Positions 1-13,200 of a stretch of 64,000 bases of DNA are shown here, piece by piece. Source of the stretch: Glebionis coronaria (Eukaryota > Streptophyta > Magnoliopsida > Asterales > Asteraceae); NCBI GenBank assembly GCA_025667525.1, contig CM046877.1, positions 294,992,364 through 295,056,363 of the forward strand. Reading direction: 5' to 3'. A model generated the notes under the pieces. The model made no database searches, was not told where the DNA came from, and worked only from the letters and a program-made list of their open reading frames with translations. Positions within the stretch are counted from its first letter, which is position 1. Each line of letters starts with the position of its first letter. A program made the position numbers and the translations under genes.

Positions 1-2975
1 GTGAAAGCGGTTGAGGTTTCGTGTACGTTTTGTGGTGGAAATCATAATTATTATGAGTGTGCGGCTACGGATGGCCAAACGTCGAATGTGAGTGCGTTAA
101 ATGGAAACAACAATTTTCAAAATCAAAATAACGCGGGTCTATCACAACAAGGCAATTATAACCAAGGCAACAATTTTAATCAAAACCGAAACAATTTTCA
201 AGGAAATAATCAACAAGGAAATTTTTCGAATCAAAATCAAGGAGGTTATAATCAAGGTCGTAATATAACTTGGCAAAATCGAGATAACAATCAAGGAAAC
301 AATTTTTCAAGTGGGAATCAAAACAATTCTCAAAGAAACAATCAAAACCAAGGGAACTTTAATTCAAATCCAAATAGTTTGTCAAATGATTTTCAAAATT
401 ACATGAAAACGAATGAGGCTAATATAAGACGATTTGAGGGAGAAATTGGTACTTTGAAAAACGAATTTTCTAATACTTTGAAATTTCAAAACACGAAGAT
501 TGAGCAAGGGCAAATTGATATAAAAAAGATGTTTTCGGCCATAATGAACAAGTCCTCGGGTGCGTCATCGAGTTCGTTACCTAGTGACACCGTAGCAAAT
601 CCGAAGGAACAATGTAAAGCTGCCTCATCTCGTGAGAAAGGTCGTGATATTACCCCTAACCTTGAAGGATTCCGTGTTGTTTATCCCTCTTAACCCTCGA
701 CTTCTAAGACGTCTTCTTGTTCTAAAGTCGATGGGGTGAACGTGGCGACCAAGGAAAAGAGTGCACACCCTCGTGTACCTCAAATTCCATCCACGGTTCA
801 AAAAGAGAGCTTTGTCGACCTTACCAAAGTAACCCTTGAAGAAACTTGTGCATCGATCCTTCTTAAAAAACCCAAAAGGCGTATGCCGAGAAAGGAAAAG
901 GATCCAGGCCAATTTCTACTACCTTGTGATTTTTCCGAGATTGAGGGATGTTTAGCCCTTGCCGATTTAGGTGCTAGCATCAATCTCATGCCTCATTCTC
1001 TTTGGAAATTGATGAGATTGCCTTCACTTACCCCCACGAACATGACAATCGAGCTTGCAAATTGTACTCCACTTATACCAACTGGAATAGCCGAGGATGT
1101 CTATGTGAAAGTTGGAAAGTTCGTTTTTCCCGCGGATTTCGTTATATCCGATTACGAGTGTGACCCTAAATGTCCTATTATTTTAGGCCGACCATTCTTA
1201 TCGACGGCTCGAACCGTAATCGACGTTCACGAGGGGAGACTTACTATGAGATATGGGGATGAAAAAATGGACTTTTTCGCTAGAAAATTCCGAGGGTTTA
1301 ATGATAATGAAAAAACCGAGGTTTCAAAACCTAATGTTTCTAAACGTAATGATTTCAAAATGTTCACTTTAGCGGAACAAATGAGGCTTGAGGCATGTTT
1401 TGAAAGAATTAAGAAAAACGGTTTTAAAGATGATGATTTTAATGATAAAGAGTACGTGTACCTAATTCAAAAGGGTATGTGTAAATTTATGGATGAAAAC
1501 TCACTTTGGGATGTTTTTAGCGAAACAAGTGAACCACCAATCCCGAAGGGCGACGTTAGTGCCATCACGACAAAGACCAATATGGGCTCGTCTTCACCAC
1601 CTTCGAAGGACCATGACTTTGAGGCCCATACTTCTAAACCCATTGAAATGCCTCCCACTCCTAGCCCCAAATCCATTAAGGCTAAGGAAGTGGCCCAACC
1701 CAATGTAATCTCACCCATCATAGAAATGTCACCTAAGCATAGCCCAAGGGCTTGTAAGACCATGGTTGTGACTCTCGAGAAATCCACTCTAGAACTTGCT
1801 CACATCGACACTTTCTTTGATGGCGATGGTGATTTTGCCGAGATCGAGCATATACTTGCTAATCCGCCATACATCTTCGAGGATTTACCCTTTGATAAAT
1901 CTTCAAATGAAGAGGACGATCCCATGTCGGAAATTTCTTATGATGATGAGAATGACGACACTTTCACAACATACTCGAATTCCGTATACGAACCTATTTT
2001 TCATCATAATCCCATTTTTGATGATGAATTCGAGAACGTTGATGACCATATCATCGATCCTCCTTCGTTTCACGATTGTGATGATGAAGAATTCTTTAAG
2101 GAGGTCGATGAATTTCTTGCTATAGACACAAGTCCCATTCTCGAGGAGTTACCTTATAAACACTCCTCATTTGAGAATGACGTTTACCACATTCGTGAGG
2201 ATCTAACTTATCAACGATCCCCACAAAAGAAGGTTTCGTGCTTGATCGTGATCTCTTCGAGAGAGTTTCTAAAATCATCAAAGAGGGGAATGACAAACCA
2301 TGGTTTGACAAGCCTATCTATGACGAAGAAATCAATGAGATCGACGTTCATGAAGATGACGAGTATGTAGACCCCGAGGGGGCGGTGTTCTTTATTGATC
2401 GACGTTTTGAGAACTTATATAATCCGCCACCCCCTAACCGCGACTTAAATGTGAGGATTTTTAGCGCGACTAATTTTCAATTTGACACGCCAAATATTTT
2501 CGACATTATCAAATCGGGTTTTCATAAAGAGTTTTTGAACGATGAAAAAGGAAAAGATTTTGAAAATGTTTTAAAATATTTTTCTACATGTTTAACTCCG
2601 TCATCACCGCGTTTTATGAGTGCTACCACCTCGTCTACTCCTTTTGACGATGGTGTGTGTGGTTTTAGTGTGGGGGAAGCCCCAAATGTTCCCTCCCATT
2701 TCTCCACCGAGGATGAGATTTACGATCCCGGAATTGCTTGTAAAGGGAAATCTCGGTCTTCCACCGATGCAATAAATGGAAAATCTTTTCGTTTGCTTGG
2801 TGTGAGTCTACCTCGAGTAGCTCATTTTAGTGACTTACCTATTGCCCTACCTTTTTACTTCTTATCTATTTTCTTCTACCCCATTGAGGTTCATGTTGGA
2901 GTGGCGTTGTTTCGTCTTTCATCCGAAAACGAGGACGCTATCTTTGACCCCGGTATACGTTTATCGGGTTTTTAA
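1..2975 (+). pseudogene. gag-protease region of element A, 5'-truncated by the window and broken
   Basis: The reading frame is open at base 1. A zinc knuckle of form CX2CX3HX4C (CTFCGGNHNYYECA) lies at residues 8-20, followed by a long Asn/Gln/Gly-rich stretch (about residues 30-125), typical of nucleocapsid tails of plant Ty3/gypsy gag. A TAA at 691-693 interrupts the frame where copy B has CAA. The same frame continues to 2370 and contains a retropepsin-like core: the active-site motif is DLGAS near 964, and the flap-side motif ILGRPFLSTARTVIDV lies near 1180. The end of the region is read in another frame (2238-2975), so a frameshift lies near 2220; copy B has it too. Acidic, Asp/Glu-rich sequence fills the second half. 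No reverse transcriptase, RNase H or integrase follows. The protein would package element RNA and perhaps process gag. Confidence 0.85.
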
Positions 2976-4847
2976 AGTACTCCACGTACTTTTGGGCATT
3001 GTTTATCATGTAAGCCCCACCAAAAATTACCATACCATGATTATCCCTAAATGATCACATTTATGGGGATTCGAGTCGAGCTTTTGACTCGGTTATCAAA
3101 AACAAGGTGCCTCGTGGGGGATTCTCATGCTTATCCTTGTAAATATTATCGCTTTCTTAGTTTAATGTAACGAGGGGACTTGTGCTCTTCCAACCTTTGT
3201 TTCGTGGTTGTTTGTGATTGTGATTTATTAGGTTCATCATCATCATTGAAGCCTCTCGTGTTCGTTTTATGGATTACTCGAGCTTCGATCGTTGCCTTTG
3301 GAGATTCCGATATCCGATGATCTCCTTTTATGTTCTAACGTTTATCTTATTAGCACAATTCATAAACGGCTTTTAGGTTATTCGTTTTACCCTTTCCATG
3401 CTCGAGATTAAGCATTCGACTTCGTCTCTAGTATGGGGGTGTTTACACCCCTAGACTCGAAACATTGAGGACAATGTTTAGTTTTAGTATGGGGGGGGGG
3501 GGGGGTGAGTAGATACTTCACCTTGCTTACGTCACCACGCAATCCAATATTCATCTTTTTGCTATCATTTTGTTGCAAAATAAGTCTAAAAATGGCCAAA
3601 TTTTAAATTTTTTTCTAGTTTTTCATAACTGTTTAAGACACGAATGTAGGTTTTCCGATGGTGAGAATAAGAGTAATTTTTTACTCGACCGTGTGTGTTG
3701 AGCACTTAGCGTCGGTTCCTTAACTTTTTTAGGCTAAGTCTCTTAAATGAGGACGAGAAATGATAGAGTTATTTATAAGTCTCGTAATCGTCACGATCTC
3801 ATGTGTAGTAATTATTAGCTTATTCTCCCCACGCTTTTGCATAATAAATTGTTAATAAATATTGATTTGGCGGTTTAGTCACTATTGTTGGTTTCTAATT
3901 TGTTTTGATAGCTTCCATGTAATTAAATTGAGAAAACATTAAGGTATCGCCAGCGTCACGGTTTTGAAGTATTGGCACCCGAATAATCGAAAGCTTCACC
4001 TAATAATAAGATTTCAAGTGCTCACCTAAATTAAGCAAAAAATTTGAAGCTCACAAGGCCGAAAAATCTATGCCCAAATTGAAAGTGAATCAAGCCTTAA
4101 TCTTCGAAGCTTTAAAGATCCAAAATTCGCTTTAGCGTGAGGATATACGTCTTTGGCTAATAAAACCACCGATGAGGCGGATAATAAAAGGCAAGGCAAG
4201 ACCGAAGTCATAATAAAAGCTTCATGGCAAAGTTGAATAAAAGATGGAGGTAAACCAAAGATAATAAGGCCCTTCCGTTAGGGGGGGTATAAAAGTCTTG
4301 GTAATAAGTCTCATGTTCAAAACCGTTATAAAACCGTGTTTATTGATCCTTCTTGTTGACTTAATTTTTTGACATCGTTGTCTATTGGGGTGAATTATTA
4401 ATTTAATGATTTTGGTTACACCGTTAAAACTCTATTTTTAGACTTAATCTCTATTCACGCATAAGTCAATGATGTATCCTCGTGATCATTATGACATAAT
4501 AAAATATAAGAGATACCAAGTAGGAATAAGGTAGTTTAGGTTCGTAATTAACACTCATGAGATGTGATCGTGTTGCTAACTTATAATAACAATGATCTCG
4601 TTACACGCTTAGCATGGAATTGGGTGAAAATCGAGGACGACGAAATTATTTCTAACGAAGCATTCACGTGTTCTTGTTCTATGATCCCAAAAGTCACGTT
4701 CTCGTGATGAAAACATTACATTATGTCTAAAACACGTGTAGTAGTTTATTTAAGTTTATGTCTTTAATAAATGTCATCATAAAATGAATTTTGGAAGTGC
4801 TACGATACTTAATTCTAGAATTGCGTGGGGACACGGCAATGGTTTAG
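2976..4847 (+). other. 3' noncoding region of element A
   Basis: About 1.9 kb without a credible coding frame lies between the gag-protease region and the 3' LTR. It holds purine-tract motifs of the type TAGTATGGGGG near 3429 and 3486 (the second with a run of 15 G), the near-palindrome ACATTGAGGACAATGT at 3462-3477, and a block at about 4461-4618 that is conserved in element D. No pol remnant is visible. Confidence 0.8.
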
Positions 4848-4857
4848 TATGGGGGAG
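4848..4857 (+). promoter_or_regulatory. Polypurine tract of element A
   Basis: The purine-rich TATGGGGGAG lies directly against the LTR start TGATGAGACT, the position expected for the plus-strand primer. Two similar motifs lie 1.4 kb upstream without an LTR behind them. Confidence 0.8.
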
Positions 4858-5930
4858 TGATGAGACTGTATTTATACATAGTCTCATCATCCAAATCGGG
4901 CTTAAAACGCTTCAAATATCGTCAAAATACCCAAAAATATGCTTGTGTTTGTTCATTGTGTATTTCAGGTACGGATATCGTGGATTCACCAAAAGATTAC
5001 AAGAATAGAGCAAAAACGAACACGGGAAACGAAGCCGCACAAGAAACCGGGCCCAAATATGGAATTTACAAAAATGCCCTTGAAGTTTTGAAGATTGGCA
5101 ACTTTGGTTCCTCAACTTGTGAAGACTTGTCACAAATGACCCTCCACTAATCATTTGTACAAGTTACATCCTTGAAGTTTGAAGACATGTGCAAGAATGG
5201 CCCTTGAAGATAGTCAAAATTGCATAAATGATCCTTATATTAAGATTGGAAAATACATTGTGCCAATATTGACAACTTATCCAAAGTTTTTACAAAGGAA
5301 GAAGGAATAATGGCTGTTGAAAACTTATATACCATCTTTTTGAAACATTAGGGGGGAAACTTGGCAAAAAACAAACACAAACCCACCACTCCACTTTGGC
5401 CACGTCATTTAAACCCACTAAACCTGTTTTATTATTAATTTAACTTTTAAAACCGTATTTTATTAATAAAAACAGGCGGCAAACACAATATTTTCCCTAA
5501 ACCAAAATCAAATTCACCCCTGTTCATAATGATGAACCCTAATCTCTCATATTTTATTAACAACGATTGGGTTTAATTACTTTTCCAGAATACCTATTCA
5601 TGGCTTATTAAGCAAATCTCCACTCCTAACACCCCACCAGACACAACCATGGACCCCACCATAAGCCCCCTGCTCACGTCCCTATCCCCCAACCCCAATA
5701 AGGAGACCAAATGACTGGTTGGATGCGAATCCTTGGTCCCTACTCTTAAACAAACGGATGAGATCAAGTCTTGCAAGCTGGCAACTCACATATCCCTGCA
5801 AATTCACATGAGTCCACTTTTTTGACCAAGATCCTTCAAGGGCAAGACTGGAAATTCCAGAACTAGGGTTTTAGTTTTTTTCATCTATGTATTATTTTAT
5901 TCCTACTTTCTAGATTCTTCCTAGCACATG

Positions 5931-5939
5931 TATATAAGG
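5931..5939 (+). promoter_or_regulatory. LTR promoter TATA box
   Basis: TATATAAGG followed by a GC-richer stretch is the best core promoter in the LTR, and it is unchanged in the other LTR copy (17061-17069). If used, transcription would start about 30 bases downstream and U3 would be about 1.1 kb. The start site is not visible from sequence. Confidence 0.55.
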
Positions 5940-7367
5940 GTTCGCCTGTGAACCCTTTTTGTTTGTTCCAGCTCTTTTTGTAAAAACCTTTAATTTTAAT
6001 GAAAGTTCAAATTTTAGTTTTGTAAAATTGTTGAGTTCCACTTTTCTTTTATTGTTCTAGTGTAAACCTTTACTTGTTTTGCAATTCTAGTTAATTTTTA
6101 TCAAAAGCAACCTTTGGTTCAAGGATACTTGGCCAAAAGTCGTTTTCCATCATAGCTTATAGGAGCTTATGAGGTTACTTGGTTGACACCTAAGTAATTC
6201 TAATAGGCTCATACAAGCTATATAGTTTCTACTGGTAACAAATTTTTTTTATCAAGTCACTGAATTTGAAAAGTTGGAATTCAAATTTTCATTATTTATT
6301 TTTGGGTACTCACTGTTTCAATAAGCCACCATAAGCTCCTTGACAAAGAGCTTATGACAGCTTATTGAGGCTTGGATTTTTGTTATTGTTTGCCTTGCTT
6401 TCATAAGGTTCAAGAAGGTGAGTTTTTGTTGAAGATATAATGGGTCTCTACCTATGGTTCACTGGTTTGCATAAAACTTCACCATCCTAGCCATAATTCT
6501 TAGACACCCTGCTGGCGGCATCAACCACACATCTCTTGGCCTGAAATGGTCTTGACAATGTAAGGTTTCGAACTCCATAAGTGTTCAAGTTTATTTACGT
6601 TATATGGTAGTTGATTTATCAAACATTTGTGTATGCTCAGTTTAGTAGCGTAGATGCTCCATTCATGTTCTTAGTTGATGATTATTGATCCTTTCATGAT
6701 CATTTATGTGTTTATGCATGTTCAAGCTGTTATAGTTAGGTTTGGTATCGATTTGTGTGTAAATTGTTTAAAAAAATCTCATTTTAAGTTAGTTAAGGGC
6801 TGTTTGGATCTGTGAATGCTTTGGGGATGGGTGACACATACTTGTTGAATAATAGATCTAGGCATGGTTCTTTAGTGTTTTTGAGTTAAATTCAATAGTT
6901 GGATTGAGGTTTACTAGTTGAGTTAGTAGTTTGTGTAAGCAAGTTCTACTTGAAAACTGCAAGACACCCACAGTACAGTAGGTTCTTTATCCTTTATTCT
7001 AGTCTCCAAATCTTGTTTACTTTATTAGATTTTAGATAGGTCTAAGGCTGTAAGCCATTGTCTTATGAGTTAGTAGGCTAAAAATCCAGGTTTGAGTGAC
7101 CAAATCTCACAAACTGGTGGTCAAGGAGTGCAGCAAAATCATATTTCTGCCCACCTGTGCACATCAGCCACTATCTAGGTATCAATCTTTGGTTTTAGTG
7201 CTTAAATTTTGAAACACTATTAGATTATAGGGTAGTCTTGTTACCAATTAGCTTGTACTTGGTGATTAGGAGCTTTTTGGTAGCTAAAACTAGCATTTAG
7301 CTCACTGTATTGCACTTAGACCCCCCATTTTAGTATAACAGTGAGTGTGTTCTCTTGTTTTGTGCAG

Positions 7368-7538
7368 GTGTTAAGGAAGCAGTAAGCAATATTCTCCTTC
7401 CGGTTCCATTTTCTGTTTCGTTGAAGACATTTGTTACCCCGGTTCAGTTGTTGAACCACAACGGGGCTCTCTACACTTCCTATAGTTCTAACCATCCAGA
7501 AAGCTTCTTGAAAGCTAGTGGCATCCACCTCTTAAAAG
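7368..7538 (+). other. Exon-like open segment inside the LTR
   Basis: A 171-base open segment is flanked by a good acceptor (tttgtgCAG) and a donor-like AAG/GTGTGA. It stays open in both LTR copies (the other at 18500-18670). The frame gives a peptide containing KEAVSNILLPV and GIHLLK that I do not recognise. It enters in phase 2 and leaves in phase 1, so its length is a multiple of three. It could be a captured host exon or chance. Confidence 0.3.
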
Positions 7539-9379
7539 GTGTGAACTCCCTTTCAATTTTTCTTCTTGAGAAATTATGTGCTATGTGGATTGTATGGTCT
7601 TTGGGGTGAAATCTGTTTGCTAAATGTTAAGTTCCAGTTAAATTATTCTTCCAGTTGTGTTTTCTTCTAGAGTTTAGTATGATAGGATAGGTTTTAATTT
7701 GTTTGGTGTTATTAAGTAGCCTAATCTTTGTGAAATTTGTCAAGATTTCAGTTAAAGGAGTGTTTGGATTTGGGTTTTAAAGTGAATCTTTGACAGACTT
7801 TTGTGTTAAAATCTACTCTAACATACTTAATTGGCTATAAAAGGATGATATCAGTAGTTAGCATTCAGTATTGTAGGATTTTAGAGTAAAGTGCACTTCA
7901 TTGTTGTCTATAAATAGCCTAAAAATCAGTAATACATCTTACAGCAAGCTTTAACCAGTTTGTTTCAGTTTTTTTTGTCATACATCTTTGAAATCTGTTT
8001 GAACTAGTAGTAATTTAGGGTTAGGACTTGGTTAGTAGAGACTTGGTAGCATTTTGACCAAGTTTTGGGTCATTTAAATTGGACTTTTGACCCAACAGAT
8101 CAGCAATACTACCCCAGACCCACTTTTACTATTACAGTGACTGCTTTGGCCTCGTTTTGTGTGCACTTTGTGACTAAGCTGTGTGTTTTTTCACTTATAC
8201 TTGACTCCTCACACTCCACTGAGTGTGAGGGTGCCCTTGTTGCTATTCAAATCCAAGAAACAAGCTTGAAATCAAGCAGACCCGTTTTTCTCTTTGAAAA
8301 CAGTGGGAACTCATTCCCACTGCTAGAGTGTAAGTTCCCACTGCTACACTAAAAGACAGAAACCAACTAAGTGTCACTATCAGATTTCTTGTTTTTTTTG
8401 TCTTTAGTGACTGAAAATAGGAATTAGGACCTAAAACTTTTTTCATTATTTTTCTTATTTAATTCTTGATTTTTCTGTTTAATTAGTTTTTATTTTACTG
8501 TTCATTTTATATTTTTTAGATTAAATTGCTATTTTTAATTACTTTTTATTATTCTGTTAGTGCAGAAAAGTAATATTTTTCAGATTTAAAATTTTTCTTA
8601 GATTTAGAAAATCATTTTAAGATTTTTAGTTTAAAAATATTTCACTGTTCACCTTTTAATTATTTTTTATAATTAATTTAGTTTAATTAGGGTTTAATTC
8701 TTAATCAGTTTTGTCTTTTAGTGCAAAATATTATTGTTTTCAACTTTTTAATTTTTTCTACTGTTTAGTAATATAAATTAGGATTTTTCAAGAAGTCAAA
8801 TTAATTTTAGCATTATTTTATTATTTTTAATCATTATTTTATTTTAAAAATTGTTTTTAGTGTTTTAAAAAAAGAAAAATAGTTTTAAAAATTTAGGAAA
8901 AATACTTTTTAGTCTTTAAATAATATAAGTGAGTTATTAGTTCAATAAATTAATATTTTGGACATTTTGTTAATTATATTTAATTTTAGGGCTTTAATTA
9001 GCATTAAAAATTGAATATTTAATTAATAAAAGGTTTTAAAATATATTTGTTGGATTTTTATTCTTATTTATATTATTTTAGACTTAGTTTAAGCTTTTAA
9101 TTAATTTTTAGGTTTAATTTTTAATTTTGTCGCGTTTTACGTCAACGTCGTAGTTTAAATCGTAGTCGTAGCTCGTCTTTACCTTTTCTCTTCTCAACCA
9201 AAAACGTCACTAATCCAAACTTGATTTCATATATATTGGTACATTAATCCACACACCTCCTTCGAGAACGAACCCGCATTTATTCGACTTGTCGGTTTTC
9301 CTAAATCGTCGAGTTTAATACTTGCCGCACTTATACTCGTCTTTCCTAAGACTTGTATACAAAAATACAACTATCATTT

Positions 9380-9397
9380 TGGCGCCGCTGCCGGGGA
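9380..9397 (+). promoter_or_regulatory. Primer-binding site, tRNA-Asp type (element B)
   Basis: TGGCGCCGCTGCCGGGGA follows the LTR end by three bases. It is complementary to the 3' end of plant tRNA-Asp with one mismatch (C for T at position 9), as in Athila-type elements. Confidence 0.85.
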
Positions 9398-10224
9398 GGT
9401 GTTTAGTGTGCCATTATTATTATTATCGTGTTTGTGTGAGTAGTGCGTTTTTGCTTTTCAATTTTTGGAAAGCGTACATATCGTACAAACTCATTTTTGT
9501 TATTTTATCTTATTATACTATAATATCCAAATAAAACGTGTTTAATTTTCCTAAATTAAACACACAACAATCTTTTACTATATTATAGATATATTGGTTT
9601 TCGTTTTTTGTGAATATTATTACTATATTGTATTTACGTAAGTACAATAAATATACAAGTACTCCAAAAGCGTGAAAACGCAACCTTGATTCGGGATTTC
9701 ATCACTCGATCATTGTATTCGAATCCAAAGCAAAAGTTTAAAGGCAAAATAGATAAATACTTTCGTGAGGCTTAATTTCAATTAACACAAATCATAAGGT
9801 GGGTATATGGCGGTTGTATTTCACGACCTAAGGGAAAAAGGCTCTTAAGTGCTTAGCGCCGCCTCGTTTCCCCCGCTTGCTTGTGCGTATTTTGAGAAAG
9901 AAGGCTAATCGAGGATTTGCCACCCAAGTATTATCTACGTATATTATATTTGCTTGTTTTCAAGATTAAACCCTCTTGAACGTTTTGGTGTTCCACCAAC
10001 GTTCTAAAGTCATCGAGAACGTTCACTCCACGTGATCGTTTTCATTCCTTGAGGCTCCTTTAATCGAGAAAGTCGATTCGAGGGGAGATTTGTAGATTTG
10101 TGTCTACGTAATACATTCAAAAATCCAAAAAAATTAAAAAAACCAATCAAAAACCCAAAAAATTGAAAAATCGAAAAACCGCAAAAAGAATCTTCTTTGC
10201 TACCACCCATTCTACGCTTAGTGC
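9398..10224 (+). other. Untranslated leader of element B
   Basis: About 830 bases lie between the primer site and the gag start with no credible coding frame. It presumably holds packaging and dimerisation signals; I see no motif that proves this. A short A-rich stretch with repeated AAAAACC/AAAATTG runs just before the gag start (10120-10190). Confidence 0.6.
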
Positions 10225-13200
10225 ATGCGCACTCGATCGAAGGATTATTCCAATTCTAGCGAAGCTTCGAATCGACGCAATCGTAATCGAAGGAATCGAC
10301 GACGTAGACGAGAATTAGAAACCGACGTTCCTAATATCGTTGTTGAAGAAACCTTAGACGAGATGGCCGACAATCGTTCGATGATGGAATTGCTCCAAGC
10401 GCCCACCGAGGGTTATGGAGACGCGATCGTAATTCCCGCTATCGAAGCGGAGAATTTTGAGATTAAGAGCGGAATGCTTTCGTTGATCCAAGCTACGAAG
10501 TTTCGAGGTCGTGAAGCCGATAATCCTCACGACCATATTCGGAATTTTGATCGTCTTTTGGCCACGAGCAAGTTTAAGAACGTCGACACCGATGTCGTCA
10601 AGCTTATGCTTTTTCCGTACTCGCTCGATGGTGCCGCCAAGGATTGGTACGAGAAAGATCCACCTAATTCGATAACTACGTGGAAGGATCTCGTTTCCAA
10701 GTTCGTTAATTATTTTTTCCCACCGTCTAAGACAACGTTTTTCAAGAATGAAATTACGAAATTTGAGCAAAAACCGAATGAATCTTTTAGAGACGCGTGG
10801 GATCGTTTTAAGGAATTGCTTAGGCAATGTCCTCACCATGGTTTTTCCGAGTTGCACCAAATCGATACGTTTTACAACAGTCTTAATTTTCAAGAACAAG
10901 ATTCGTTGAATTCCGCCGCCGGTGGCAACTTTTTGTGTAAGACTCCGAAAGATGCATTGATAATTATCGAAAACCGATCCAAGGTTTACCAACTCCGCAT
11001 TGCACCGAGTTTTGCCAATTTCGCCAATGTTAGTAGTTCTAATCGCGACATTGAGAGAGTTGATGCGAAAGTCGACAAGTTGACGAATGTGTTCACGTCT
11101 TTTCTCGTTGAGATGCAAAAGAAAGACGCTCCCGCTACGGTGAAAGCGGTTGAGGTTTCGTGTACGTTTTGTGGTGGACCTCATAATTATTACGAGTGTG
11201 CGGCTACAGATGGCCAAACGTCGAATGTGAGTGCGTTAAATGGAAACAACAATTTTCAAAATCAAAATAACGCGGGTCCATCACAACAAGGCAATTATAA
11301 CCAAGGCAACAATTTTAATCAAAACCGAAACAATTTTCAAGGAAATAATCAACAAGGAAATTTTTCGAATCAAAATCAAGGAGGTTATAATCAAGGTCGT
11401 AATATAACTTGGCCAAATCGAGATAACAATCAAGGAAACAATTTTTCAAGTGGGAATAAAAACAATTTTCAAAGAAACAATCAAAACCAAGGGAACTTTA
11501 ATTCAAATCAAAATAGTTCGTCAAACGATTTTCAAAATTACATGAAAACGAATGAGGCTAATATGAGATGATTAGAGGGAGAAATTGGTACTTTGAAAAA
11601 CGACTTTTCTAATACTTTGAAATTGCAAAACACGAAGATTGAGCAAGGCAAATTGATATAAAAAAGATGTTTTCGGCCATAATGAACAAGTCCTCGGGTG
11701 CGTCATTGAGTTCGTTACCTAGTGACACCGCAGCAAATCCGAAGGAACAATGTAAAGCCGCCTCGTCTCATGAGAAAGGTCGTGTGATTACCCCTAACCT
11801 TGAAGGATTCCGTGTTGTTTATCCCTCTCAACCCTCGACTTCTAAGACGTCTTCTTGTTCTAAAGTCGATGGGGTGAACGTGGCGACCAAGGAAAAGAGT
11901 GCACACCCTCGTGTACCTCAAATTCCATCCACGGTTCAAAAAGAGAGCTTTGTCGACCTTACCAAAGTAACCCTTGAAGAAACTTGTGCATCGATCCTTC
12001 TTAAAAAACCCAAAAGGCGTATGCCGAGAAAGGAAATGGATCCGGGCCAATTTCTACTACCTTGTGATTTTTCCGAGATTGAGGGATGTTTAGCCCTTGC
12101 CGACTTAGGTGCTAGCATCAATCTCATGCCTCATTCTCTTTGGAAATTGATGAGATTGCCTTCACTTACCCCCACGAACATGACAATCGAGCTTGCAAAT
12201 TGTACTCCACTTATACCAATTGGAATAGCCGAGGATGTCTATGTGAAAGTTGGAAAGTTCGTTTTTCCCGCGGATTTTGTTATATCCGATTACGAGTGTG
12301 ACCCTAAATGTCCCATTATTTTAGGCTGACCATTCTTATCGACAGCTCGAACCGTAATCGACGTTCACGAGGGGAGACTTACTATGAGATATGGGGATGA
12401 AAAAATGGACTTTTTCGCTAGAAAATTCCGAGGGTTTAATGATAATGAAAAAACCGAGGTTTCAAAACCTAATGTTTCTAAACCTAATGATTTCAAAATG
12501 TTCACTTTAGCGGAACAAATGAGGCTTGATGCATGTTTTGAAAGAATTAAGAAAACGGTTTTAAATATGATGATTTTAATGATAAAGAGTACGTGTACCT
12601 AATTCAAAAGGGTATGTGTAAATTTATGGATGAAAACTCACTTTGGGATGTTTTTAGCGAAACAAGTGAACCACCAATTCCGAAGGGCGACGTTAGTGCC
12701 ATCACGACAAAGACCAATATGGGCTCGTCTTCACCACCTTCGAAGGACCATGACTTTGAGGCCCATACTTCTAAACCCATTGAAGTGCCTCCCACTCCTA
12801 GCCCCAAATCCATTAAGGCTAAGGAAGTGGCCCATCCCAATGTAATCTCACCCATCATAGAAATGTCACCTAAACATAGCCCAAGGGCTTGTAAGACCAT
12901 GGTTGTGACTCTCGAGAAATCCACTCGAGAACTTGCTCACATCGACACTTTCTTTGATGGCGATGGTGATTTTGCCGAGATCGAGCATATACTTGCTAAT
13001 CCGCCATCCATCTTCGAGGATTTACCCTTTGATAAATCTTCAAATGAAGAGGACAATCCCATGTCGGAAATTTCTTATGATGATGAGAATGACGACACTT
13101 TCACAACGTACTCGAATTCCGTATACGAACCTATTTTTCATCATAATCCCATTTTTGATGATGAATTCGAGAACGTTGATGACCATATCATCGATCCTCC

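Larger units (their letters stand above)
4858..9376 (+). repeat. LTR shared by elements A and B (4519 bp)
   Basis: Starts TGATGAGACT and ends ACAACTATCA, so the ends are imperfect inverted repeats with the usual TG...CA. It is unusually long for an Athila-like LTR. The first 33 bases form an inverted repeat (TGATGAGACT and AGTCTCATCA). A TATA box lies 1.07 kb in. The last kilobase (about 8400-9130) is very AT-rich. Small hairpins occur near 8205 and 8300. In the first 300 bases I count five differences from the right LTR of B, so the two are close but not identical. Confidence 0.9.

Noticed and set aside
3486..3510. G run of 15 as a quadruplex signal
   Set aside because: A single homopolymer that differs in length between copies (10 in B) is more likely slippage at a purine tract.
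9380..9397. Possible tRNA gene
   Set aside because: Only the primer-binding complement of a tRNA 3' end is present, with no cloverleaf.
10354..11217. 287-residue minus-strand frame
   Set aside because: Antisense shadow of the gag frame of element B; no family features and the sense strand explains the sequence.
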